DNA of 30,738 nucleotides from JBDTVS01 sp040007095 (lineage in GTDB: Bacteria > Acidobacteriota > Vicinamibacteria > Vicinamibacterales > CAVVIG01), in assembly GCA_040007095.1 (NCBI GenBank), contig JBDTVS010000140.1, forward strand, positions 1-30,738. Reading direction: 5' to 3'. Made by a program: the position numbers and the translations under genes. Of this stretch, positions 24,313-30,738 are shown piece after piece (the stretch's first letter is position 1; every line of letters starts with the position of its first letter). The notes beneath the pieces are model-generated. The model was not told where the DNA came from and did no database searches. It saw only the letters and a list, made by a program, of their open reading frames with translations.

Positions 24313-25548
24313 ATGGAACGCCCGCCCAAAGATCGCTCACACCTCGCCGTCGTCAAGGCGCTGACCTACACGATGTTCGCGATGTTCGCGATGACGACCG
24401 ACTCAGTCGGCATCATCATCCCGGAAGTCATCAGGACGTTCCGTTTGTCGCTGACGGCGGCCGGGAGCTTCCAGTACGCGACGATGGGCGGCATTGCGGT
24501 CGCTGCGTTGCTGATGGGACAGCTTGCGGACCGCATCGGCCGGCGGCGGACGGTCATCGCCGGCCTGACACTCTTCGCCGTGGCCTGTTTCCTCATCACC
24601 TCCGGCGACTCGTTCGTGTTCTTCGCCGCCATTCTGGGGCTGTCGGGGATCGCGATCGGCGTCTTCAAGACCGGCGCGCTCGCGCTCATCGGCGACCTCT
24701 CGTCGTCGACCACCGAGCATACGTCGATCATGAACATGCTCGAAGGGTTCTTCGGCATCGGCGCGATTGTCGGGCCGGCCGTCCTCGCACGGCTGCTCGG
24801 GGCGGGTCTGCCGTGGACGCGGCTTTACCTGCTCGCGGGCGGCATCTGCGCGGTCCTGATTGCTGTCGCCTCGCTCGTCCAGTATCCGGAGGCTTCACGA
24901 TCGACGGCGGGCAGCGGCAACGGCGGCATCGTGGCCACCGTGAAGAACCCCTACGTCCTCGCGTTTTCCGCGCTGGCGTTCCTCTACGTCGGCGTCGAGG
25001 CGGCGGTGTACGTCTGGATGCCCACGTTGCTCAAGAGCTACACCGGTTCGGCCGCGGTGCTGGCGACGTACAGCGTGTCCGCCTTCTTTCTGCTGCGGGC
25101 CGCCGGACGGTTCCTCGGCGCGTGGCTGTTGAACACGTTCCAGTGGCAGGCCGTGCTCGCCCTGTTCAGCGGCAGCATCCTGCTCTGCTTCGTGCTGGCG
25201 GTGACGGGAGGCGTGCCGTGGGCGGTGTACGCGCTGCCGCTGTCCGGCCTCTTCATGTCGGTCATCTATCCCACGATCAACTCGAAGGGGATTAGCTGTC
25301 TGCCGAAAGCCGAACACGGCGCCGGTGCCGGCGTGATTCTGTTCTTTACGTGTGTCTCAGCCGTACTGGCCCCGCTGGCCATCGGCGCCGTCAGCGACTG
25401 GTTCGGTCAGATTGCGTACGGCTTCTGGCTGGCCACCGGGTTCGCCGCGCTGCTGTTCGCCGGCCTGCTGCTCAACTGGGTCGTGAACCCGACGCGCGAC
25501 GTGCTGGAGCAACTCGATCTCACTGAGTACCAGAAGGGCGCCCTCTAA
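24313..25548 (+). CDS. Major facilitator superfamily (MFS) transporter
   Basis: A 411-residue inner-membrane protein with about 12 hydrophobic segments, the standard MFS layout. The cytoplasmic loop 2-3 signature is clear: GQLADRIGRRRTV near residue 72. The N-half includes GIIIPEVIRTF in helix 1 and GIAIGVFKTGALALIGD around helices 4-5; the C-half begins near VKNPYVLAFSALAFLYVGVE. No extra domains or large loops are present. ATG 24313 is preferred over TTG 24295 because of the candidate promoter position. The substrate cannot be read from sequence; GVEAAVYVWMPTLL in helix 7 recalls sugar-type MFS proteins, but this is weak. It is divergent from the B3-like MBL gene, and the following 276-nt gap holds a decayed response-regulator fragment. 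Confidence 0.88.
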   Translation: MERPPKDRSHLAVVKALTYTMFAMFAMTTDSVGIIIPEVIRTFRLSLTAAGSFQYATMGGIAVAALLMGQLADRIGRRRTVIAGLTLFAVACFLITSGDSFVFFAAILGLSGIAIGVFKTGALALIGDLSSSTTEHTSIMNMLEGFFGIGAIVGPAVLARLLGAGLPWTRLYLLAGGICAVLIAVASLVQYPEASRSTAGSGNGGIVATVKNPYVLAFSALAFLYVGVEAAVYVWMPTLLKSYTGSAAVLATYSVSAFFLLRAAGRFLGAWLLNTFQWQAVLALFSGSILLCFVLAVTGGVPWAVYALPLSGLFMSVIYPTINSKGISCLPKAEHGAGAGVILFFTCVSAVLAPLAIGAVSDWFGQIAYGFWLATGFAALLFAGLLLNWVVNPTRDVLEQLDLTEYQKGAL

Positions 25549-25562
25549 ATTGGGGATCCGAA

Positions 25563-25628
25563 AAGATGATGGGCATGTCAGCCCGGTCCAGGAGCCACGC
25601 CCTTCTGTCATTCCAGGCCAACAAGCTC
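25563..25628 (-). pseudogene. 66-bp fragment of a FixJ-type response regulator gene
   Basis: This stretch aligns with 27901-27965 inside the intact FixJ-type gene: 57 identical positions of 66 columns by my count, with one extra base at 25590 or nearby breaking the frame. The matching part of the intact gene encodes the receiver segment running from LELQKRVAPDRTDMPIIF. Similarity stops abruptly at both ends. It is a relic of a third regulator copy, left between the MFS gene and the histidine kinase. The rest of this gap (25629-25824) holds no supported gene; it has a pair of gggtagc repeats 14 nt apart near 25675. Confidence 0.75.
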
Positions 25629-25824
25629 ATCTGTTAGAATCACGCACGCTCTGCCCTGCTGGTGGGCACTGACGGGTAGCCGCGACTGGGTAGCGGCCCG
25701 TTCGGCATGCTGGTAGTGCTGATCTGGGGGCCGTGAATGTGAACACCCGCGAGGGTTTGGACACCCGAGCTGGCGCCCGCACATCTCATCCAGCGCCTTG
25801 CCACTGCTGCTAAGAGTCGCTCCA

Positions 25825-27432
25825 ATGCCACCAACGGATGCCGTTGTCCCCGAGGCGCAGCACTTCATCACATCGCGCCTGCCGCCAAGCACGGCGCAGA
25901 AACAGCTGGCTCTTGTCGTCTTGCTCGGCATCTTGGTCGTCGTGTTCATAGCCACCGGACCACTCTCGCACTTGCGGACGTCACCCGTCCCCGCCTTCCT
26001 TCCGATTTATGTGACGACAATGATCGCGACCGATTCTATAACCGCAATTCTTCTATTCACGCAATTTGCCATTCTGCGGTCCCGTGCCATCCTCGTCATT
26101 GCAATCGGCTATGCCTTCGCTGCGCTGGTTCTCATCCCGTACCTGTTGACGTTTCCAGGCCTGTTTGGTCCAACAGGCGTAATCGACGGTCCGCTGAGTA
26201 CGGCGTGGTTCTTCATTCTGTGGCGTACTGGTTTTCCCATTTTTGTGATCGGTTATGTGTTGTTGAAGGATGCAGATGCCGGGAAGGCATACTGGCGGGG
26301 CACGGTGGGAGCGGCCGTCGCCATGAGTGTCACCCTCGCCGCCGGACTCGTCGTGGCATCGATATGCTTAGAAATATTGGGCGAGTTATATGTGCCCCAC
26401 ATCTTCTTTGAACGACTCAGTGCCAGCGCGCGGTATCCCTATTTTGTTGGGGGCCCGGTGCTAGTGATGAGTAGTCTCGCCGTCATTGTCCTGTGGTTTC
26501 GGCGAAGCTCAATGCTTGATCTTTGGCTGATGGTCGTGATGTGCCTGTTCGCGATGGAGGTGCCACTGAGCTTTTGGCCCAATCCGACCCGCTTCAGCAT
26601 CAGCTGGTATACATTCCGTGGCATCGGCATCGTCGCGAGCAGCCTGGTCCTGGTCGTTCTGCTGTACGAGATAACGACTCTCTATGTCCGATTGCTTCGG
26701 GCCATCAACGCCCAGCGTCGCGAGCGCGAAGCGCGCCTGCTGACCGGTGATGCCGTCGCAGCCGCGATTGCTCATGAGGTCAGGCAACCGTTGAGTGCCA
26801 TCGTCACGAGTGCAGGTGCCGGTCTGCGATTTCTTGATCGCTCGACGCCCGCTCTCGACAAAGCCATGGAGTCTTTCCGACGCATTGCCGCCGATGGCCA
26901 TCGTGCGGACGAAGTGATCGAAAGCGTTCGCGCGACATTCAAGAAAAGCCTCAGGGAAAAGATGCCGCTGGACGTCAATCAGATCATTCAGGAGGCGCTT
27001 GCATTCGAGCATGACGATCTTCGCAAGCACAAGATATCGGTGCAGACGGCGCCGACAGTACGACTGCCGAACGTTCGCGGCGATCGCGTTCAGCTACAGC
27101 AGGTACTTCTAAATCTGATTACGAACGCGATTCATTCGATGGCAGCAAGAGATGAGCCGAGAGTCCTCAGCGTCAGATCCGAGGCATACAAAGAGGGAGG
27201 GGTACTGGTATCCGTTGCCGACACCGGGCGGGGAATCGATCCGCACGACGTCACTCGCATATTCAATCCGTTGTTCACGACAAAACCTGATGGCATGGGA
27301 ATGGGCCTGGCGATTTGCCGTTCCATTATCGAGGCCCATGATGGTCGGTTGTGGGTGACCCCCAATACGCCGCAGGGCGCAGTATTTCAATTTACCCTGG
27401 GCGTAGATTACGAACTATCCACCAGCGCGTGA
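25825..27432 (+). CDS. Membrane histidine kinase with eight-helix (MASE4-like) sensor
   Basis: A 535-residue sensor kinase. The N-terminal ~285 residues contain about eight hydrophobic helices and no large extracellular loop, the layout of the MASE4-type membrane sensor. The transmitter follows: H-box AIAHEVRQPLSAIV with phosphorylated His317, N-box LLNLITNAIHSM with Asn434, G1 box ADTGRGID, F box NPLFTTKPDG and G2 GMGMGLAI. It autophosphorylates and would pass phosphate to a response regulator; the FixJ-type gene converging on it 83 nt away is the obvious partner. ATG 25825 is chosen over TTG 25798 because of the more usual start, but only a weak AAGAG precedes it. Codons and base composition look more AT-rich than neighbouring genes, for example near 26340-26400, which hints at acquisition from elsewhere. 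Confidence 0.9.
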   Translation: MPPTDAVVPEAQHFITSRLPPSTAQKQLALVVLLGILVVVFIATGPLSHLRTSPVPAFLPIYVTTMIATDSITAILLFTQFAILRSRAILVIAIGYAFAALVLIPYLLTFPGLFGPTGVIDGPLSTAWFFILWRTGFPIFVIGYVLLKDADAGKAYWRGTVGAAVAMSVTLAAGLVVASICLEILGELYVPHIFFERLSASARYPYFVGGPVLVMSSLAVIVLWFRRSSMLDLWLMVVMCLFAMEVPLSFWPNPTRFSISWYTFRGIGIVASSLVLVVLLYEITTLYVRLLRAINAQRREREARLLTGDAVAAAIAHEVRQPLSAIVTSAGAGLRFLDRSTPALDKAMESFRRIAADGHRADEVIESVRATFKKSLREKMPLDVNQIIQEALAFEHDDLRKHKISVQTAPTVRLPNVRGDRVQLQQVLLNLITNAIHSMAARDEPRVLSVRSEAYKEGGVLVSVADTGRGIDPHDVTRIFNPLFTTKPDGMGMGLAICRSIIEAHDGRLWVTPNTPQGAVFQFTLGVDYELSTSA

Positions 27433-27515
27433 GGCGAAGCGGAATCGACCTGCCTATCTGTTACCGTTGGTGATAAGTGTGATCGCCTCTGATTATGCAG
27501 CACCTCGCCCGTGCC

Positions 27516-28145
27516 TCAGTGTTGCAGCGCCGATCGCAACCCGAGGCGCGCGGCCATCGTGACCAAGTCAGGAAGCGAGTCGGCCTTCATCTTGCGCATC
27601 ACCTGACCTCTGTGCGCCTTGACAGTGATCTCGCTGATGCCGAGCTCGCCTCCGACTTGCTTGTTCAGCAGCCCTGATACGACCAGCGGCATGACCTGCC
27701 GCTCGCGCGGGCTGAGTGATGCGTGACGGTCCCGAAGCTCCCGTATCGCGGCCTCGTCGTCAAGCATGCTTCGACTCCGCTCGATGGCCTGCCGGATGGC
27801 GCCCACGAGCACGTCACCCGCCAGTGGCTTGGTCAGAAACTCGACGGCTCCAGCCTTCATGGCCTGGACCGTCATCGGCACATTGCCGTAGCCCGAGATG
27901 AAGATGATCGGCATGTCAGTCCGGTCCGGAGCCACGCGCTTCTGCAATTCGAGGCCATCAAGGTCCGGAAGGCCTACGTCGAGTACCAGGCAGCTCGGCC
28001 CAACGACCCGCGGGCGGTGCAGAAACTCCTGCGCGGACGGGAAGGTTTCCGACCGCCAACCCGCGGAGTCGATCAACAATTCCAGCGACCTGCGCACGGA
28101 GACGTCGTCGTCAACGACGAATACGACTGGTGTGGCGTGCAACAT
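27516..28145 (-). CDS. FixJ-type response regulator (receiver plus LuxR-type HTH)
   Basis: A 209-residue DNA-binding regulator. The ATG at 28145 has GAGG about eight nucleotides upstream. The receiver covers residues ~5-120 with the acidic pair VVDDD, phosphorylation site Asp56 in LVLDVGLPD, SGYGNVP near the switch Thr/Ser, and Lys in FLTKPL. The C-terminal LuxR/GerE helix-turn-helix is SLSPRERQVMPLVVSGL, then LGISEITVKAHRGQVMRKM. NarL/FixJ members bind promoters when phosphorylated. It converges on the membrane histidine kinase and diverges from a receiver-only gene 99 nt away. It is clearly homologous to the second FixJ-type protein in this window, and a relic of a third copy lies near 25563, so the family has been duplicated locally. 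Confidence 0.94.
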   Translation of the reverse strand: MLHATPVVFVVDDDVSVRRSLELLIDSAGWRSETFPSAQEFLHRPRVVGPSCLVLDVGLPDLDGLELQKRVAPDRTDMPIIFISGYGNVPMTVQAMKAGAVEFLTKPLAGDVLVGAIRQAIERSRSMLDDEAAIRELRDRHASLSPRERQVMPLVVSGLLNKQVGGELGISEITVKAHRGQVMRKMKADSLPDLVTMAARLGLRSALQH

Positions 28146-28244
28146 GACAACGACCTCGACACATTCTCGTGCGATTGCTCGTCCTGGGGCTATCACATGT
28201 TTCTGTTACAGACGGCCCGCGCGTCGATCTGCCAGAATTCCTGC

Positions 28245-28652
28245 ATGGCCATGACCGACCAGCGTCCCCACTCCGTCATTGCCGTGGTCGACGATGATCA
28301 GCGAATTCTCGAGTCGCTCGCCATTCTGCTCGACTCTGCGGACTATGACGTACGCCTATTTTCCAGCCCCACGGCGTTGCTCGAGAGTGGTGGACTCTCG
28401 GAGATTGACTGCCTGATCTCGGACGTCGCGATGCCCCTCATGGATGGCTTTGAACTCGCGGGGGCCGTTCACGCGGCGCGGCCCGGCTTGCCAGTGATAT
28501 TGGTCACCGGTCGCCCGGACCTGTTGCATCGGGCGCCGCTCGATTGGCCGGGTCTCTATCGTGTGTTCAAAAAGCCGTTCGATGCGCAGGAACTGCTCAC
28601 GGCCGTCGCCCTCATGCTGCGGAGTCCTCGCCCGCGCGCGTCCCGGTCGTGA
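28245..28652 (+). CDS. Receiver-only response regulator
   Basis: A 135-residue single receiver domain with no output module. The acidic pair is in AVVDDDQRIL, the phosphorylation site is Asp60 in CLISDVAMPLMDG, the switch Thr is in VILVTGRPD and the conserved Lys in VFKKPF. Start choice is uncertain: ATG 28245 and ATG 28251 are both possible, and a longer in-frame start exists at 28197. Stand-alone receivers usually act through phosphorelay, as phosphate sinks or by binding a partner protein. Lying between two FixJ-type regulators, head-to-head with one and tail-to-tail with the other, it may share the histidine kinase with them and tune their signal. Confidence 0.88.
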   Translation: MAMTDQRPHSVIAVVDDDQRILESLAILLDSADYDVRLFSSPTALLESGGLSEIDCLISDVAMPLMDGFELAGAVHAARPGLPVILVTGRPDLLHRAPLDWPGLYRVFKKPFDAQELLTAVALMLRSPRPRASRS

Positions 28653-28678
28653 CTATCAATGTGCCACGCGAATATCGA

Positions 28679-28700
28679 CGCACACATCTCCGGTTGTGCG
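28679..28700. terminator. Weak hairpin between convergent regulator genes
   Basis: cgcaca at 28679-28684 pairs with tgtgcg at 28695-28700 around a 10-nt loop in the 85-nt gap where two genes converge. The stem is short and lacks a T-tract on either side, so it is only a possible bidirectional terminator. Confidence 0.25.
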
Positions 28701-28737
28701 AGGTTCGAATACTCCCGTGAGGCGCCGTCACTTCGAT

Positions 28738-29364
28738 TTACCTTGCTCGGCTGAGAGGAATCTCGAGCGTCGCAGCCATTCTCACCAAATCCGCCAGCGA
28801 GCCTGCACCCATCTTCTTCATGATCCTCCCCCGATGAATCTGGACGGTGATCTCGCTGATGCCGAGCTCGCCCGCGGCCTGCTTGTTGAGAAGTCCCGAC
28901 ACCACCAGCGGCAGGACCTCGCGCTCGCGCGGCGTGAGAGAAGACAGGCGCCCACGCAATCCGGCCAGTTCGGCCCTCTCCTGCAGGCCGATGCGATCCT
29001 TCGCGATGGCGTCATGGATGGCTCGAATCAAGTCTGCTTCCTTCAGCGGTTTGGTCAGGAAGTCGACCGCGCCCGCCTTGATCGCGCGCACCGAAGTGGG
29101 AATATCGCCGTGTCCCGTGATGAACACGACGTGTGGGTGCGGTCGCTGGCCGATCTGGTCCAGCAGGTCGAGTCCGTTGACGTCCGGAAGTTCCACGTCC
29201 AGGACGAGGCAAGCCGGTACATCTGGTTTCGGATACGCGTTGTATTCCGCAGCCGAACCAAACGTGACGACGTGCAAGTCGTAGGTCGACAGCAGGTCGG
29301 TCAGCGCCTCGCAGATCCGCCGGTCATCGTCCACGACGAGAACGATATGCTCGTGGGTCACCAC
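28738..29364 (-). CDS. Second FixJ-type response regulator (receiver plus LuxR-type HTH)
   Basis: A 208-residue paralogue of the FixJ-type protein at 27516-28145. It begins with GTG at 29364, followed immediately by a second GTG. The receiver has VVDDDRRI, Asp56 in LVLDVELPD, ITGHGDIPTSVRAIKAG and Lys in FLTKPL; the HTH is SLTPREREVLPLVVSGL, then LGISEITVQIHRGRIMKKM. The close match between the two C-terminal helices (GELGISEITV shared) suggests they bind similar DNA sites. No dedicated kinase lies next to it, so it may compete for the membrane kinase upstream or depend on one elsewhere. It is transcribed away from the epoxide hydrolase gene. Confidence 0.93.
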   Translation of the reverse strand: MVTHEHIVLVVDDDRRICEALTDLLSTYDLHVVTFGSAAEYNAYPKPDVPACLVLDVELPDVNGLDLLDQIGQRPHPHVVFITGHGDIPTSVRAIKAGAVDFLTKPLKEADLIRAIHDAIAKDRIGLQERAELAGLRGRLSSLTPREREVLPLVVSGLLNKQAAGELGISEITVQIHRGRIMKKMGAGSLADLVRMAATLEIPLSRAR

Positions 29365-29593
29365 TCACCACAGAATGCGCCACTCACGGACAGAAGTCCA
29401 TCAGACGCTGGCGTGCGATTCACGCGAGGGCCGCCAGGAAGACGAGCCGCGAGTGCTCTGCGTAAGGACCCGAGGCGCACCAGGGAGGCTACGCCGTGGT
29501 GTCGAGTGCGGACACCGGGACAGCAACCAGCTCGCGTGCCTGAACCCGAAGCGCGTCCTGCCCCCTGACGATTGAGCGTGCACATCGACCCAT

Positions 29594-29618
29594 ACGAAGG
29601 TGTCGTCGATACCTTCGT
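29594..29618. promoter_or_regulatory. Inverted repeat, possible operator, in the epoxide hydrolase upstream region
   Basis: acgaaggt (29594-29601) and accttcgt (29611-29618) are exact inverted complements separated by 9 nt, about 52 nt before the epoxide hydrolase start. The spacing suits a dimeric regulator, possibly one of the nearby FixJ-type proteins. The rest of the 305-nt gap 29365-29669 shows no gene and no clear promoter boxes. Confidence 0.4.
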
Positions 29619-29669
29619 CCAATGAATCCCACGCGGTACGTATGGTTTCATGTGTTCAAGGAGAACAGC

Positions 29670-30738
29670 ATGAACCGATTTGAACGACTCAGCCTTCAGT
29701 TGACCTTCCGAGCCGCGCTCATCGTCTTCGGTGTAATGGTGGTAGCGCTCTCGTCGACGTCCGCTCGCCGAATCGGGCTGGCCGTCATTGCGGCGAGCGT
29801 CGTCGGCGTTCCGTCGGCAACGGTGGCCGCCGCTGCTGAAAGCACCGACACGGCGATCCGGCCGTTCCACGTCAAAGTAGCCGACGCCGATCTCGCCGAT
29901 CTCAAGCGGCGCCTCGCGGCGACCCGTTGGCCCGACAAGGAGACCGTCGCCGATCCGTCGCAGGGCGTGCCACTCACACTGCTGAAGGAACTCGTGGGCT
30001 ATTGGGGCAAGGACTACGACTGGCGAAAGGCCGAGGCGAAGTTGAACGCCTTTCCGCAGTTCATGACCAGGCTCGACGGGGTGGACATCCACTTCATCCA
30101 CGTTCGCTCGACACACCCCAACGCGTTGCCGGTGATCATCACCCACGGGTGGCCGGGCTCCGTGTTCGAGCAGATCAAACTGATCGGTCCGTTGACCGAC
30201 CCGACCAAGTACGGCGGACGGGCCGAGGACGCCTTCGACGTCGTCATTCCGTCGCTCCCGGGCTACGGCTTCTCAACGGCGCCGACCGAGGCTGGCTGGG
30301 GGTCTGAGCGCATCGCTCGCGCGTGGGATGTTCTCATGAAGCGGTTGGGCTATGCGCGCTACGTTGCGCAGGGCGGAGACTGGGGCGCGAGCATTGTCCA
30401 GGCGATGGGACGTCAGGCGCCGGCCGGTTTGCTGGGCATTCATACCAACTTTCCCGCGACCATACCGAACGAGGTCGGTGCCGCGCTTGGCGGCGGGCCC
30501 TTGCCAGCCGGACTCTCCGATCAGGAACGCGGGGTGGTCGAGGCGTTGAAGACGTACGGCGCGAAGGGCGGCATGGCGTACGTGCAGATGATGAGCGCCC
30601 GCCCGCAGGCCGTCGGCTACGGAATGACGGACTCGCCGGCAGGCCTCGCGGCGTTCATGCTGGTGCACCCCGGGTTCGCCGAATGGTCGTACGGCAAGGA
30701 TCCCAAGCAGACGCCGACGAAGGATGAAGTGCTGGACA
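29670..30738 (+). CDS. Exported epoxide hydrolase, partial (3' end outside the window)
   Basis: The first 356 codons of an alpha/beta-hydrolase-fold epoxide hydrolase, cut by the window edge. ATG 29670 has AAGGAG at 29658-29663. The EHN lid domain is at residues ~65-175 (IRPFHVKVADADLADLKRRL, TRWPDKE, GYWGKDYDWRKAEAKLN). The oxyanion motif follows as THGWPGS (His159), and the nucleophile Asp237 lies in QGGDWGAS. Enzymes of this kind open epoxides by a covalent Asp-ester intermediate, giving diols; bacterial members of this EHN type are often general detoxifiers. Unusually, the N-terminus has two hydrophobic segments (residues ~12-28 and ~35-55) separated by SARR, so it could be a long signal peptide, a Tat-like signal or a membrane anchor. 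The final catalytic His is not in view. Confidence 0.88.
   Translation, partial: MNRFERLSLQLTFRAALIVFGVMVVALSSTSARRIGLAVIAASVVGVPSATVAAAAESTDTAIRPFHVKVADADLADLKRRLAATRWPDKETVADPSQGVPLTLLKELVGYWGKDYDWRKAEAKLNAFPQFMTRLDGVDIHFIHVRSTHPNALPVIITHGWPGSVFEQIKLIGPLTDPTKYGGRAEDAFDVVIPSLPGYGFSTAPTEAGWGSERIARAWDVLMKRLGYARYVAQGGDWGASIVQAMGRQAPAGLLGIHTNFPATIPNEVGAALGGGPLPAGLSDQERGVVEALKTYGAKGGMAYVQMMSARPQAVGYGMTDSPAGLAAFMLVHPGFAEWSYGKDPKQTPTKDEVLD

Noticed and set aside
25608..25955. Minus-strand ORF spanning the gap before the histidine kinase
   Set aside because: Its N-terminal third is antisense to the kinase gene, and the remainder matches no family I recognise.
27431..27489. gaggcga/tcgcctc inverted pair between the kinase and the converging regulator
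   Set aside because: The arms are only 7 nt and are separated by about 45 nt, too far for a convincing terminator.
28698..28715. GAGGTTCGAATACTCCC resembles the T-arm of a tRNA
   Set aside because: The stem would be off by one base with an eight-nucleotide loop, and no anticodon arm, D-arm or acceptor stem can be built from the upstream sequence.

Overview
The window is GC-rich, densely coding bacterial DNA. It carries an Oar-like TonB-dependent receptor with an N-terminal carboxypeptidase-regulatory domain, many exported hydrolases with short Gly/Arg/Ala/Gln/Pro-rich linkers, two tannase/feruloyl-esterase-family enzymes, and a secreted family beginning 'TPWGDPDLQG'. Together these suggest an Acidobacteriota member, most likely class Vicinamibacteria. 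The taxonomic call is inference from gene content; no rRNA or tRNA gene is visible.

Region 1 (1-9545, + strand): a tannase-family esterase fused to two VOC/glyoxalase-like domains, an SMP-30/gluconolactonase-family protein, a large TonB-dependent receptor followed by two strong hairpins, and a secreted FN3-like/beta-helix protein. This looks like import and processing of plant-derived or polysaccharide material. Region 2 (9993-14160, + strand): an exported metallo-beta-lactamase-fold (MBL) enzyme, a LysR-family regulator and an exported amidohydrolase, closely spaced and collinear. Region 3 (14259-20111, - strand): an esterase and an SGNH hydrolase overlapping by 4 nt, then a ~164-bp imperfect palindrome, a neutral-ceramidase-like protein, a 15-bp tandem repeat, and a second tannase-family enzyme that lacks the conserved active-site cysteine pair.

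Region 4 (20183-25548): a short ORF resembling the C-terminus of a PfkB-type sugar kinase, overlapping by 4 nt a clear sucrose phosphorylase. Then come an uncharacterised exported protein, a convergent MBL-fold enzyme and a divergent MFS transporter. Sucrose phosphorolysis gives glucose-1-phosphate and fructose, so a lost fructokinase upstream would make sense.

Region 5 (25549-29364) is a signalling cluster: a membrane histidine kinase with an eight-helix sensor, two FixJ-type response regulators, one receiver-only protein, and a 66-bp decayed fragment of a third FixJ-type gene. The kinase gene looks less GC-biased than its surroundings. Region 6 (29670-end) is the start of an epoxide hydrolase that runs off the window. 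I saw no CRISPR array, intact insertion sequence or recognisable defence system. The items most worth a second look are the long palindrome, the tannase-VOC fusion, the cysteine-less tannase, the kinase remnant coupled to sucrose phosphorylase, and the response-regulator cluster with its relic copy.
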